A stretch of 64,000 nt of DNA from positions 248,001 through 312,000 of the forward strand of contig NZ_PZZN01000001.1 in the NCBI RefSeq assembly GCF_003046295.1, in the 5' to 3' direction. Shown piece after piece: positions 44,121 through 53,218 of the stretch. How positions within the stretch are numbered: position 1 is the stretch's first letter; each line of letters starts with the position of its first letter. The DNA comes from Sphingomonas aerolata (lineage in GTDB: Bacteria; Pseudomonadota; Alphaproteobacteria; Sphingomonadales; Sphingomonadaceae). A program made the position numbers and the translations under genes. Under the pieces are notes generated by a model. It was given only the letters and a program-made list of their open reading frames with translations. It was not told the DNA's origin and searched no databases.

Positions 44121-45068
44121 TCAGAGACGACCCATCTTGAGGAACTTGGCCTGGCGTTCCTTGCGCAGCTCGACCGGCGACAACGGAACGAGCGAGTCGA
44201 GTGCATCCGTCAGTGCGCTGCCCAGCGCGTCGATCGCCACCGCGCGGTCGCGGTGCGCGCCACCCAGCGGTTCGGGCACGATCGTGTCGATCACGCCGAA
44301 CGCCTTCAGATCCTGCGCGGTGATGCGCATTGCCTCCGCCGCCTCGGCCGCCTTGTCCGCGGTACGCCACAGGATCGACGCACAGCCTTCGGGGCTGATT
44401 ACCGAATAGATGGCATGTTCGAACATCAGCACGCGGTTGCCCGCTGCCAGCGCGACCGCGCCGCCCGATCCGCCCTCGCCGACGATCGCCGAGACGATCG
44501 GCACGCCTGCGTTCAGGCAGGCTTCGGTCGACCGGGCGATCGCCTCCGCCTGTCCGCGCTCTTCAGCCTGGATGCCGGGAAACGCCCCCGACGTGTCGAC
44601 CAGCGTCACGATCGGCAGGCCGAAGCGGTCGGCCAGCTCGACGAGGCGGATCGCCTTGCGATAGCCCTCGGGCTTGCCCATGCCGAAATTGTGGCGCAGC
44701 CGGCTCGCGGTATCGTCGCCCTTCTCATGGCCGAGCACCATGATCTTGCGGCCGCGGAACGTCGCAAAGCCCCCCAGGATCGCCTGGTCGTCGCCGAACG
44801 CTCGGTCACCGGCCAGCGGCACGAATTCCTCGAACAGTGCGGCGGCATAATCCTTGAAGTGCGGCCGCTCGGGATGGCGCGCGACCTGCGTCTTCTGCCA
44901 CGGCGTCAACCGGGCGAAGGTGTCCTTCAGCAGCTTGTCGGATTTCGCCTGCAACCGCATGATATCGGCGGACAGATCGAGATTGCCATCGCTGGCGGTC
45001 TCACGAAGTTCGTCGATCCGCCCCTGCAGTTCGGCGATGGGTTTCTCAAAGTCGAGGAAGCTTGGCAT
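44121..45068 (-). CDS. accA: Acetyl-CoA carboxylase carboxyltransferase subunit alpha
   Basis: A 315-residue subunit that transfers the carboxyl group from biotin to acetyl-CoA to make malonyl-CoA for fatty acid synthesis. Family marks: [18 protein letters not shown] at the N-terminus, [86 protein letters not shown] [20 protein letters not shown] and [11 protein letters not shown]. Start is ATG 45068-45066. It follows xerD in the same direction, with the gap 31 bp long. Confidence 0.97.
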   Translation of the reverse strand: MPSFLDFEKPIAELQGRIDELRETASDGNLDLSADIMRLQAKSDKLLKDTFARLTPWQKTQVARHPERPHFKDYAAALFEEFVPLAGDRAFGDDQAILGGFATFRGRKIMVLGHEKGDDTASRLRHNFGMGKPEGYRKAIRLVELADRFGLPIVTLVDTSGAFPGIQAEERGQAEAIARSTEACLNAGVPIVSAIVGEGGSGGAVALAAGNRVLMFEHAIYSVISPEGCASILWRTADKAAEAAEAMRITAQDLKAFGVIDTIVPEPLGGAHRDRAVAIDALGSALTDALDSLVPLSPVELRKERQAKFLKMGRL

Positions 45069-45099
45069 CCGCGTCGGTTACGGGGCGCGCGCCGGAACG

Positions 45100-46050
45100 T
45101 CAACGTGAGGTCGCGTGCTCCGGATCGGTCAGGGGGTGGCGGGTGTTGACGAGCTCGATCAGTTTGCTTGCCTCGACATGCGTATAGATCTCCGTGGTCG
45201 CGATATCGGCATGCCCGAGCATCGCCTGCAACGCCCTCAGATCGGCGCCCCCCGCGAGCAGATGCGTCGCGAAGGCGTGGCGCAGGACATGCGGGCTGAC
45301 GCGGTCGGGGGGCACCCCCGCCTCTGCGGCCAGCGCCTTGACGATCTGGTACAGGCGGATCCGCGACAAATGCCCCTTGCCGGAGGGGAACAGCCAGGGC
45401 TGATCCGCCGCGACATGCGTGCGCCACAGCGCGACCGCGGCACGCGCCCGGTCGGAAATCGGCACGAGCCGCTCGCGCCCGCCCTTGCCGCGCAGGATCA
45501 GGAACGGCCGGTCGGGATGCACCGCGGCGCGTGGCAGGCTGACGAGCTCTGTCGCACGCAGCCCCGATCCGTAAAGAAGCTCGATCAGCGCGGAGAGCCG
45601 CAGGTCGACCGGATCCATCGGATCGCGCCCCACGCGCTCGACGATCGCGGCGAACAATCGATCGACATCGGCGTGGCTGAGGATCTTCGGCAAGGGGCGT
45701 GCCGTGCCCGGCCGCGGCAGTGCCTTGCCCGGATCGTCACTGCGATGCCCTTCGTCCGCGAGAAATCCGAAGAACCGGCGCAAGGCCGCGGACTTGCGGC
45801 CGACCGTCGCGCGCGACAGGCTGCTCCAGCTGTCCGCCAGCCGCCCCAGCGCATCGCCGTCCGCGCGAGCCAGCGCGCCATCGGCAACGCGTGACGCCAG
45901 CATGAGATCGCTGCGATACGCCGCGATCGTGTTCGGCGCGGCCCCCGATTCCGCCGCCATCATCTCGAGGAACCGCTCGATCAGCGCGCGGTCGCTCGCC
46001 GCCGGCGGCGCGCGCTCGACCGCATCCGCCCCGGCGACCGCATCGGTCAT
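45100..46050 (-). CDS. xerD: Tyrosine recombinase XerD/XerC
   Basis: A 316-residue site-specific recombinase. Residues about 20-105 are the SAM-like core-binding domain (IERFLEMMAAESGAAPNTIA). The catalytic residues follow: Arg in LLYGSGLRATELVSLP, Lys in LRGKGGRERLVPIS, HxxR in SPHVLRHAFATHLL, His in MLGHADIATTEIYTHV with the nucleophile Tyr. It resolves chromosome dimers at dif with its partner. XerD is favoured over XerC by sequence style and by the neighbouring accA, as in other alphaproteobacteria, but the distinction is not certain. Start is ATG 46050-46048. Confidence 0.92.
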   Translation of the reverse strand: MTDAVAGADAVERAPPAASDRALIERFLEMMAAESGAAPNTIAAYRSDLMLASRVADGALARADGDALGRLADSWSSLSRATVGRKSAALRRFFGFLADEGHRSDDPGKALPRPGTARPLPKILSHADVDRLFAAIVERVGRDPMDPVDLRLSALIELLYGSGLRATELVSLPRAAVHPDRPFLILRGKGGRERLVPISDRARAAVALWRTHVAADQPWLFPSGKGHLSRIRLYQIVKALAAEAGVPPDRVSPHVLRHAFATHLLAGGADLRALQAMLGHADIATTEIYTHVEASKLIELVNTRHPLTDPEHATSR

Positions 46051-46063
46051 GATCGGGCCCGCG

Positions 46064-47956
46064 TCACGCGCGCGCGATTGCCTCGGCCGCGATCATACGC
46101 GCCTCGCCCTCAAGACCCACAGCGCGCAACGCGGCGACGATCCGGTACAAGGCCTCGGGCGGCATGCCGTGCCAGCTGGCGGTCTGCATGCCCGTCGCCG
46201 CGAGCAGCGCGACCGTCCCCGGCTGGCCCGCTCGCGCCGCCCTGTCGAGCGCACGCGTCCAGCCATTCTCGGTGCCGATCGGAACCGCCAGCGCTTGCGC
46301 CGCGCGTTCGATATCGCCCGCGCTCAGACGACCGAGCCCCGCCAGTCCGGCGAACAGCAGACGCTGCTTCAGGGCCGAATCGCCGCGGCCACCGCTATAG
46401 GCAGCCAGATCGCCATAGCTCAGGCGACCGGTCGCATCGGGATCCGCCAGCGCGATCATCGCCCAGCCATCGCCCCCCTTGGCGACCGTGCCGCGCCAGC
46501 GCGCCGCGGTCCGGTCCAGCCCCGCGGACAGCATCGCGGCGACCATCCGGTCCGCATCGCGTTCGCCATTTGCGGGCGGGATCCGTGCCGCCGCCCGCGC
46601 GGTCAGCACCATACGGGCGTAGGACGGCCACGCGTCCTCCGCCTTGCCCCAGATCGATCGCAGCGCGGTCATCCGGCCTTCGGCATTGCGGTCGGCATAG
46701 GCGGTACGCAGGTCCTGCACGGTCGCGGCCACCGCGCTCTGCACGCTGTCGTCCGCCTCCGCCGCTGCGTAGAGATCGACCAGTGCCGCGCTCGACAGCA
46801 CGCCTTGCGCCGCGGCGGCGTCCGCGGCGGGCAGGCGGTCGGCGATCGTCATCGCAGGCGACAGCGCGCGCCAATAGGTCGCCTGCACGCCGACGGTCCG
46901 GTACAGCGCATCGGGAACGGCGACCCCGGTCGCCATCGCCAGACCGAACCGCCACGAGGTCAACTGGTCGACCGAATCCCATTCGATCGTGACCGCCTGA
47001 CGCCCCTGCCCGCCTGCGCCAACGACCTTCTGCGCGAGCAGCATGTCGACGCCCGACGCGACGTTGCGGCGCCGTGCCGCGGTGATCAGCGTGCCGGCCT
47101 GGGTCGGCGATCCCGACAGCCCCGCGCACATCGCCTGCGCCATCGTCCAGCCACGCGCTGGCGCGCGTTGCATCGCGCCCTCGACGAGCGGGCACAGCGC
47201 GCCTGGATCGCCTGCGGCGAGACCGGCATTCATCGCCACCTGATAGAGTTTGGGCGTGTAATTGCCGGTATCGACGCCCTGCACCACCGCACGCGCGGCG
47301 ACGGACTCGCCCATGCGCAGCAACAGCCAGGCGCGCTCGGCGGCGAAATCCGCGCCGTTTACGCCGACCGGGGTCTCGACCCGCGACACGAGCGCCCGTC
47401 GCAACAGGATCGACATCCAGCGTGACGGGAGCGGCGCGCTCAACCGCCGCATCAGCGTCTCGAGATAAGGGCCCTCGGCATCGCCGAACGCGTCGGCCGA
47501 AAGACCGCCCTCGCCGGAACCGATCGGCCCGACACGATCGAGCGAACGCCGGGCCGAGGCCGGCATCTCATATTGCGCGAGCACCGCCGGATCGATCGCT
47601 GGCGGCGTGTCAGCGGCAGGCGTTGCCGTCAGCGGGGGAATGCTGCCATCGGGTGCGGGCAGCGGCTGGATCGTCGCCATCCCGGCCGGCGGCGCCGGAA
47701 CGGGAGCGCCGGGGGACGCGGTCGGGCCCGAAGATGGGGTCGACGGTGCAGACCGTGCTGGCGCCGACCCGTTGGGCTGCGATTGCGCCGGGCTGGCGGC
47801 CGGCGGACTCCGGCGCGGCGCAGGGGCTGGCGTCGTATCACCGAAACCGGGCGGCAGGAGTGATTCCGGTCGGTCCTGCCCGATCGCCGGCGCGAGCGCG
47901 GCAAGGCTGCAGGCGGCGGCGAGCGCCGCCAGCGTGACCTTAGGACAGGTTCGCAA
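46064..47956 (-). CDS. Conserved secreted/periplasmic protein of unknown function
   Basis: A 630-residue protein. A signal peptide (VTLAALAAACSLAALAPAIG) is followed by an 80-residue Pro/Ser/Ala-rich region, and then about 480 residues of all-helical, repeat-like sequence (ALYRTVGVQATYWRALSPAM, SALKQRLLFAGLAGLGRL) reminiscent of TPR/Sel1 solenoids but without a clear consensus. The only suitable start is TTG 47956-47954, overlapping the end of a small membrane-protein gene by 17 bases; xerD follows 13 bp downstream. I do not recognise a characterised homologue. The gene order suggests an envelope role. Confidence 0.75.
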   Translation of the reverse strand: MRTCPKVTLAALAAACSLAALAPAIGQDRPESLLPPGFGDTTPAPAPRRSPPAASPAQSQPNGSAPARSAPSTPSSGPTASPGAPVPAPPAGMATIQPLPAPDGSIPPLTATPAADTPPAIDPAVLAQYEMPASARRSLDRVGPIGSGEGGLSADAFGDAEGPYLETLMRRLSAPLPSRWMSILLRRALVSRVETPVGVNGADFAAERAWLLLRMGESVAARAVVQGVDTGNYTPKLYQVAMNAGLAAGDPGALCPLVEGAMQRAPARGWTMAQAMCAGLSGSPTQAGTLITAARRRNVASGVDMLLAQKVVGAGGQGRQAVTIEWDSVDQLTSWRFGLAMATGVAVPDALYRTVGVQATYWRALSPAMTIADRLPAADAAAAQGVLSSAALVDLYAAAEADDSVQSAVAATVQDLRTAYADRNAEGRMTALRSIWGKAEDAWPSYARMVLTARAAARIPPANGERDADRMVAAMLSAGLDRTAARWRGTVAKGGDGWAMIALADPDATGRLSYGDLAAYSGGRGDSALKQRLLFAGLAGLGRLSAGDIERAAQALAVPIGTENGWTRALDRAARAGQPGTVALLAATGMQTASWHGMPPEALYRIVAALRAVGLEGEARMIAAEAIARA

Positions 47957-48074
47957 GCGTCACGGCCTTCTCGACTTGCGTCTGCGGGCGCTCGGTTGCG
48001 CGACCGGCGAGCAGGAACAACCCACCGACGACGACGACCAGGATAACGACGACCGAGACTATCAGGCGGGACAT
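47940..48074 (-). CDS. Small single-pass membrane protein
   Basis: A 44-residue protein, MSRLIVSVVVILVVVVGGLF..., with one hydrophobic helix (residues 4-24) and a polar tail (RATERPQTQVEKAVTLANLS). It overlaps the following 630-residue protein gene by 17 bases, in the same direction, so both are probably made together. It diverges from aroK. Function unknown. Confidence 0.65.
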   Translation of the reverse strand: MSRLIVSVVVILVVVVGGLFLLAGRATERPQTQVEKAVTLANLS

Positions 48075-48177
48075 ACGCAAAACCTTGTAATGACTGATAG
48101 GACATTGCTGACGGATGCGAATAGGCATGCGGATGCCGTTTCCCCCCGCGCAGTGCCGCTGTATAGCGCGGACCGCG

Positions 48178-48717
48178 ATGTTGCAAAGCCACAACCCGAT
48201 TGCCCCCTGGAGCGGCCCCCCGATCGTGCTCGTCGGCCTGATGGGCGTGGGCAAGACCACCGTCGGCCGCCGCCTCGCGCACCGCTTGCGGCTGCCCTTC
48301 GTCGACGCCGATCACGAGATCGAGGCAGCGTCCGGCATGAGCGTGAGCGAGATCTTCGCCAAATATGGCGAGGCCTATTTCCGCGACGGCGAGCGCCGCG
48401 TGATCGCGCGGCTGATTGACGGCACGCCGAAGGTCATCGCGACCGGCGGCGGCGCGTTCATCAACGACGAGACGCGCAGCCTGATCCTCGCCGAAGCCAC
48501 CGCGATCTGGCTCAGCGCGCCGCCCGAGATCCTCGTCGAGCGCGTCGGGCGTCGTAACACCCGCCCCCTGCTGCGCAACCGCGACGCGGGCCAGGTGCTT
48601 GCCGAGCTCGCGCGCGTCCGCAACCCGATCTACGCCAAGGCGCATATCCATATCGCGAGCAACAAGGCGCCGCACGAGGCGACCGTTGCCTCCATCCTGA
48701 AAGCCATCGGCCTATGA
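48178..48717 (+). CDS. aroK: Shikimate kinase
   Basis: A 179-residue P-loop kinase phosphorylating shikimate in the aromatic amino-acid pathway. Walker A is IVLVGLMGVGKTTVGRRLAH, the shikimate-binding DADHEIE follows, then FRDGERRVI, TGGGAFIND and the lid RPLLRN. The start ATG 48178 is taken because homologous sequence begins there; the frame opens at 48115. It is coupled to aroB by a 4-base overlap (ATGA). Confidence 0.95.
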   Translation: MLQSHNPIAPWSGPPIVLVGLMGVGKTTVGRRLAHRLRLPFVDADHEIEAASGMSVSEIFAKYGEAYFRDGERRVIARLIDGTPKVIATGGGAFINDETRSLILAEATAIWLSAPPEILVERVGRRNTRPLLRNRDAGQVLAELARVRNPIYAKAHIHIASNKAPHEATVASILKAIGL

Positions 48718-49814
48718 CCGTCATCACCGTGAATCTGGGCGCACGGACCTATCCGATCCATATCCGGGCCGGCCTGCTCGAGGAGGCCGGCGATCATCTG
48801 GCGCCGCTCGCGCGCGGTCGGACGATGGCGATCGTCACCGACGAGAATCTGAGCGGCCATCTGGCGACGCTCCAAGCGTCACTCACGGCGCACGGTGTCG
48901 CGAGCGAGGCGATCGTTCTTTCGCCCGGCGAGGGATCGAAAAGCTGGGCGACGCTGGAACGGCTGTGCGACCACCTGCTCGACATCGGCATCGAGCGCGG
49001 CGATCACGTCGTCGCGCTCGGCGGCGGGGTGATTGGCGATCTCGTCGGCTTTGCCTGCGCCATCCTCAAGCGCGGCTGCCGCTTCGTCCAGATCCCGACC
49101 ACATTGCTCGCGCAGGTCGACAGTTCGGTTGGCGGCAAGACCGCGATCAACACGCGTGCGGGCAAGAACCTGATCGGCGCCTTCCACCAGCCGGCGATGG
49201 TCCTGATCGACCCGCAGGTGCTCGACACGCTGCCGATCCGTGAGTTGCGCGCGGGCTATGCCGAGGTGGTGAAATACGGGCTGATCGACGACCCCGCCTT
49301 CTTCGCCTGGTGCGAGACGAACGGCGCGGCATTGCTCGCCGGCGACATCGCGCTGCGCGAATACGCCATCATCCACAGCGTATCCGCCAAGGCGCGCATC
49401 GTCGCGGCGGACGAGCATGAGACGACCGGCACGCGCGCGCTGCTCAATCTGGGCCACACCTTCGGCCATGCGCTCGAGGCCGAGACGGGCTTCTCGCAGA
49501 CGCTGATCCACGGCGAGGGCGTCGCCGCGGGCTGCGCATTGGCATTCCGCTATTCGGCGGCCCACGGGCTCTGTTCGCGCGACGAGGCCGATCGGGTGGC
49601 GGCCCATTGGCGCGCGGTTCAGCTGCCCGACGGATTGGCCGGCGCGCATGTCGCCGCGGATGGCGCGACGCTCGTCGATCATATGCGCCACGACAAGAAG
49701 ATGGCGGCGGGCACGCTGCCCTTCCTGCTCGCCCGCGGGATCGGCCGGACCTATCTCGACACGACCGTCGACCTCGCCGATGTCGCCGCCTTCCTCGACG
49801 CGGAGCCCCGCTGA
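48714..49814 (+). CDS. aroB: 3-dehydroquinate synthase
   Basis: A 366-residue enzyme turning DAHP into 3-dehydroquinate. Signatures: [60 protein letters not shown], and the metal-binding [14 protein letters not shown] with GEGVAAG. The order aroK-aroB is the usual one. Its stop overlaps the following DUF2256 gene by one base. Confidence 0.97.
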   Translation: MTVITVNLGARTYPIHIRAGLLEEAGDHLAPLARGRTMAIVTDENLSGHLATLQASLTAHGVASEAIVLSPGEGSKSWATLERLCDHLLDIGIERGDHVVALGGGVIGDLVGFACAILKRGCRFVQIPTTLLAQVDSSVGGKTAINTRAGKNLIGAFHQPAMVLIDPQVLDTLPIRELRAGYAEVVKYGLIDDPAFFAWCETNGAALLAGDIALREYAIIHSVSAKARIVAADEHETTGTRALLNLGHTFGHALEAETGFSQTLIHGEGVAAGCALAFRYSAAHGLCSRDEADRVAAHWRAVQLPDGLAGAHVAADGATLVDHMRHDKKMAAGTLPFLLARGIGRTYLDTTVDLADVAAFLDAEPR

Positions 49815-49954
49815 TGCCCAATGGCGTCGCCAAGCAGAACCTGCCAACGAAGATTTGCCCGGCCTGCGAACGGCCGTTCACCTGGCGCAAGAAATGGGCG
49901 CGCGACTGGGATTCGGTGATCTACTGCTCGGATGCCTGCCGCAAGAAACGCTAG
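49814..49954 (+). CDS. DUF2256 zinc-ribbon-like small protein
   Basis: A 46-residue protein, ...[20 protein letters not shown] then [16 protein letters not shown]. The two CxxC-type pairs (CPAC and CSDAC) fit a zinc ribbon, the DUF2256 pattern. ATG 49814 shares its first base with the aroB stop, so it ends the aroK-aroB operon. Function unknown. Confidence 0.88.
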   Translation: MPNGVAKQNLPTKICPACERPFTWRKKWARDWDSVIYCSDACRKKR

Positions 49955-49967
49955 CCCAGCAGCACCG

Positions 49968-50297
49968 TCAGCTGCGCGCTGCGCTCCACGCCAGCCACAG
50001 CCACCCACCGATGAGCAACGCGCCGCCGATCGGCGTGATCGCACCGAACCAGCGCGGCGCCCCGAGCGCCATGGCGTAGAGCGTGAGCGCGAAGATCGCC
50101 GCGCCGATGACGAACAGCCAGGCAGGCCCCCGCGCGTCCATCCGCACCGCGACCAGCGCCGCGACGACATGGATAAGCTGATACTGCGCGCCCGTCTTCA
50201 GCCACTCCACCGCGGGACCGCTTGCGCCATGCGCACCGAACGCCCCCGCCGCGACCGCGATCGCGCCCGACAGCGCCGCCAGAACGACGAGCATCAT
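49968..50297 (-). CDS. DUF423 family membrane protein
   Basis: A 109-residue protein with four membrane helices; AGAFGAHGASGPAVEWLKTG and GAQYQLIHVVAALVAVR are the DUF423 (YgdD-like) core. Its start overlaps the stop of the Kef-type transporter gene (ATGA), so it is the last gene in that operon. Function is unknown. Confidence 0.9.
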   Translation of the reverse strand: MMLVVLAALSGAIAVAAGAFGAHGASGPAVEWLKTGAQYQLIHVVAALVAVRMDARGPAWLFVIGAAIFALTLYAMALGAPRWFGAITPIGGALLIGGWLWLAWSAARS

Positions 50298-52057
50298 TGT
50301 GGATCATTCCCCCATGGAAAGCGCTGCGCGGTTTCGGTGCGCGCCGCGCGGATGTCGCCGGCGGCGATCTGGATGCGCAACCGTTCCTTGTCGCGCACAC
50401 GATACGCTTCCTCCGCGCGATCGATCTCGGCCGGCGCAACGCCGAGCCCGCGCAGCGCCAGCCGCGCCATCTTGACCGCCGATTCGAGAACCTCGCGAAC
50501 GACATAGGTCGCCGGGCCGTTCTTCAGCTTGACCAGCGTGCGGCGGTCGAACGCGCGGACATAGATCTCCGCCTTAGGGAACGCCTCATGGATCGCCGCG
50601 ATGGTCTCCGGCTCGATCTGATCGCCGTCGATGCACATGCAGATCAGTTCGGCGTCCGCCGCCCCCGCCTGGCGCAACAGGTCGAGCCGGGTGCCGTCGC
50701 CATAATAGACCTTGGCCCCGAACTCGCCCGCAATGTCGATCATCTCGATATCGGTATCGATCAACGTGACCGGGATGCCCTGGGCCAGCAGCATCTGACC
50801 GACCGTCTGCCCGAACCGGCCATAGCCGACGATGATCGCATTGGCGCCATCGGCGACCGGACCCTCCCGATCGGTGCCCGGTGCGATCGGCTCGGTCCGG
50901 AACCGGCGGGTGATCCCCATCAGGAACGGGGTCGTCGCCATCGACAGCGTGATGATCGCGCCGAACAGGCTCGCTGCTTCCGGATCGATCAGCAGCCCCG
51001 CCTGGGCCTGTGCGAACAGCACGAAGCCGAATTCGCCGCCCTGGCTCAGCAACAGGCCGAGCGCGAAGGCCTGCCGCCAGGTCATCTTGAACGCCATGCC
51101 GATCGCCATGATCACGCCGGTCTTCGTCGCGATCAGCGCCGCGGCCATCGCCAGCACGAACAGCGGCCGCTCGGCGATCGCGCCGAGATCGAGCAGCATG
51201 CCGACCGCGAGGAAGAACAGCCCGAGCAGGATCGACCGGAACGGCTCGACATCGGCCTCCAGCTCATGCCGATACGGACTGTCCGCGAGCATCACGCCGG
51301 CGATGAACGCACCGAGCGCGGTCGACAGGCCGAGCCATTCCATCACCGCTGCACTGGCGATGACGGTGAACAGGCCAGCGAACACGAACATCTCGCGCTC
51401 GCCCATATTGCCGATCAGCCGGAAGAACGGCCGCAACAGGAATCGCCCGGCGATGATCAGCCCGACGACCGCGGCGACCGTGTAGAGCGCGAGCAGCCAT
51501 CCGGGGGGCGCATTCGCATCGGCGGGATTGCGGCTCATCGCCGCGACGATCGTGATCAGCGGGACGATCGACAGATCCTGGAACAACAGGATCGAGAAGG
51601 CGCGCTCGCCAAAGGGCGTCCGCATCCGCCCCGAGGATTGCAGCATTGGCAACACCTGCGCGGTCGACGACAGCGCGAGCGGCAGTCCCAAGGCGAGCGC
51701 GGCGGGCAGCGAGAAGCGCGCGCCGAGCCACACGATCGCGGTGATCGCGAGACCGCAGGCAACCACCTGCATCAGGCCCAGCCCGAAGATTTCATGCTTC
51801 ATCCGCCACAGCCGGCTCGGGTTGAGCTCGAGCCCGACGATGAACAGCAGCAACGTGATACCGAGTTCGGCAAAGCCGAGCTTGGCCTCCGCGTCACCCA
51901 CCAGCCCCAGGACATGCGGCCCGACGACCGCCCCCGCGACGAGATAGCCCAGCGTCGCGCCGAGGCCGATCCTTCGGAACAGCAGCACGAACACCAGCCC
52001 GAAGCCGAGCAAAACCACCCCGTCCCGCAACAGCGACGTCGGCGTGCCGTCATGCAT
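50294..52057 (-). CDS. CPA2 family K+/H+ antiporter with TrkA-N domain (KefB/KefC-like)
   Basis: A 587-residue protein. Residues about 10-390 are 12-13 helices of a CPA2 exchanger (GYLVAGAVVGPHVLGLV, LLLFIVGLELNPSRLW, LSSTAQVLPML, GGEFGFVLFAQAQAG). A RCK/TrkA-N domain from about 415 has the nucleotide motif AIIVGYGRFGQTVGQMLLAQ and DIEMIDIAGEFGAKVYYGDG. This layout is that of KefB/KefC potassium efflux systems; glutathione gating cannot be confirmed. The gene shares a base with the stop of the IscU-like gene upstream, and continues into DUF423. Confidence 0.92.
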   Translation of the reverse strand: MHDGTPTSLLRDGVVLLGFGLVFVLLFRRIGLGATLGYLVAGAVVGPHVLGLVGDAEAKLGFAELGITLLLFIVGLELNPSRLWRMKHEIFGLGLMQVVACGLAITAIVWLGARFSLPAALALGLPLALSSTAQVLPMLQSSGRMRTPFGERAFSILLFQDLSIVPLITIVAAMSRNPADANAPPGWLLALYTVAAVVGLIIAGRFLLRPFFRLIGNMGEREMFVFAGLFTVIASAAVMEWLGLSTALGAFIAGVMLADSPYRHELEADVEPFRSILLGLFFLAVGMLLDLGAIAERPLFVLAMAAALIATKTGVIMAIGMAFKMTWRQAFALGLLLSQGGEFGFVLFAQAQAGLLIDPEAASLFGAIITLSMATTPFLMGITRRFRTEPIAPGTDREGPVADGANAIIVGYGRFGQTVGQMLLAQGIPVTLIDTDIEMIDIAGEFGAKVYYGDGTRLDLLRQAGAADAELICMCIDGDQIEPETIAAIHEAFPKAEIYVRAFDRRTLVKLKNGPATYVVREVLESAVKMARLALRGLGVAPAEIDRAEEAYRVRDKERLRIQIAAGDIRAARTETAQRFPWGNDPQ

Positions 52058-52545
52058 CAGACATCGGTCCCGGCAGATGCGCTCGCGGGGGCCGTGACCG
52101 ACACCTCCGCATGACCCGACGCAGTGTTCGCCGCCGCCTCGGCCGCCTCCGCCGCCGCTTCGAAAGCGAGGCGGATCGACGGATGCCGCGCGGTGTAGTC
52201 GAGTGCGGGTGCGAAGACATCCATCCCGGGCCAGTCGGGGGCGTCGCCGGTACGCGCGAGCCAGGCGGTGATCGCATCGCGGGCCGCCGCCAGTTCCGCA
52301 GGCGTCCGCCCTACGATGCTCGAGGCGAGCAACGACGAGGACGCCTGACCCAACGCACAGGCGCGCACCAGCAGCCCAACCGCGGCGACGCGCCCGTCCG
52401 CGCCCATATCGACGTCCACCGTCACGCGGCTGCCGCAGATCGGCGAGCGGCGTTCCGCGGTCGCCATCGGCGCGTTCAGGCGCTCATGATACGGAATAGA
52501 CGCGGCAAGACGCAGGATCTCGGCATTGTAGAGGGGGGCGTTCAT
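52057..52545 (-). CDS. IscU/SufU-like iron-sulfur scaffold protein lacking the third cysteine
   Basis: A 162-residue NifU_N-type protein. C37 (SPICGSR) and C63 (RACALGQASSS) fall exactly at the first two IscU ligand positions, but the third is Ser (HPSIRLAF, S123), and the D39 of IscU is also replaced by Ser. A 30-residue Ala-rich extension follows the fold. It may be a divergent scaffold or carrier, not a standard IscU. Its start overlaps the cvpA stop (ATGA) and its stop overlaps the Kef-type gene start (TGATG). No iscS, sufS or suf gene is nearby. Confidence 0.8.
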   Translation of the reverse strand: MNAPLYNAEILRLAASIPYHERLNAPMATAERRSPICGSRVTVDVDMGADGRVAAVGLLVRACALGQASSSLLASSIVGRTPAELAAARDAITAWLARTGDAPDWPGMDVFAPALDYTARHPSIRLAFEAAAEAAEAAANTASGHAEVSVTAPASASAGTDV

Positions 52546-53108
52546 GGGGTCGGCTCACTTGCGGTATCGGATCGGGACGCGTTCGGCTTCGTGCCGAACA
52601 CCGGTTTGCCGCGACGGCGGCGATCGACGAAATCGGCGATGCTCGCGCTCGTCGCATTGAGCAGCGGATAGGTGCGCGAACGGGTCATCCATTCGGGCCG
52701 CCGCGCCGCACCGCCGCTCATCGTGTCGATCACCAGCGTCGCGAGCAGGAAGACGAGGCTGGCGAGGATCAGTCCCTTCAGCGCGCCGAACCCGAACCCG
52801 AGCGCGCGGTCGACCGGTCCCAGGATCGACGTCCGCGTCCGCGCGCCGATCGCGTTGGCGACGAGCCGCCCGCCGATATAGGTCAGCCCGGTGATGATCG
52901 CCAAGGCGAGGACCGCCGCACCGCTGACCGTACCGATGACCGGCGTCAGCGCGGCCGCGACGGGGATGTGGAACAGCTTGAGCATCGCGACGATCGCGAC
53001 CCAGGCGAACATCGACAGCACCTCGGTCACGAACCCGCGAATCAGGCCGAGAACGGCGGCGCCGGCAACCGCGAGCAGGACGATGACATCGAGGGCGGTG
53101 AGGTTCAT
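52542..53108 (-). CDS. cvpA: CvpA family membrane protein
   Basis: A 188-residue protein with four predicted membrane helices: LTALDVIVLLAVAGAAVLGL, RGFVTEVLSMFAWVAIVAML, and later ALAIITGLTYIGGRL and LGFGFGALKGLILASLVFLL. ALDVI...RG.V.E..S. is the CvpA pattern; the family is linked to colicin V production, and more recently to envelope and bile resistance. A 45-residue polar tail follows. It lies between radA (110-bp gap) and the IscU-like gene (4-base overlap). Confidence 0.9.
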   Translation of the reverse strand: MNLTALDVIVLLAVAGAAVLGLIRGFVTEVLSMFAWVAIVAMLKLFHIPVAAALTPVIGTVSGAAVLALAIITGLTYIGGRLVANAIGARTRTSILGPVDRALGFGFGALKGLILASLVFLLATLVIDTMSGGAARRPEWMTRSRTYPLLNATSASIADFVDRRRRGKPVFGTKPNASRSDTASEPTP

Positions 53109-53218
53109 GATGTCTGGAATAGGGACGCGCGCCGCGAACCGCTAGTGCAGCCGCACGAACCGCCGGATCATCGCCACCCCGCGGTCGCCCGCCCCGACGC
53201 CGGACGCCACGTCCCGCC

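Noticed and set aside
50222..52114. A 630-codon plus-strand frame opposite the Kef-type antiporter
   Set aside because: It is extremely rich in Arg, Asp, Gln and His and is antisense to a conserved transporter.
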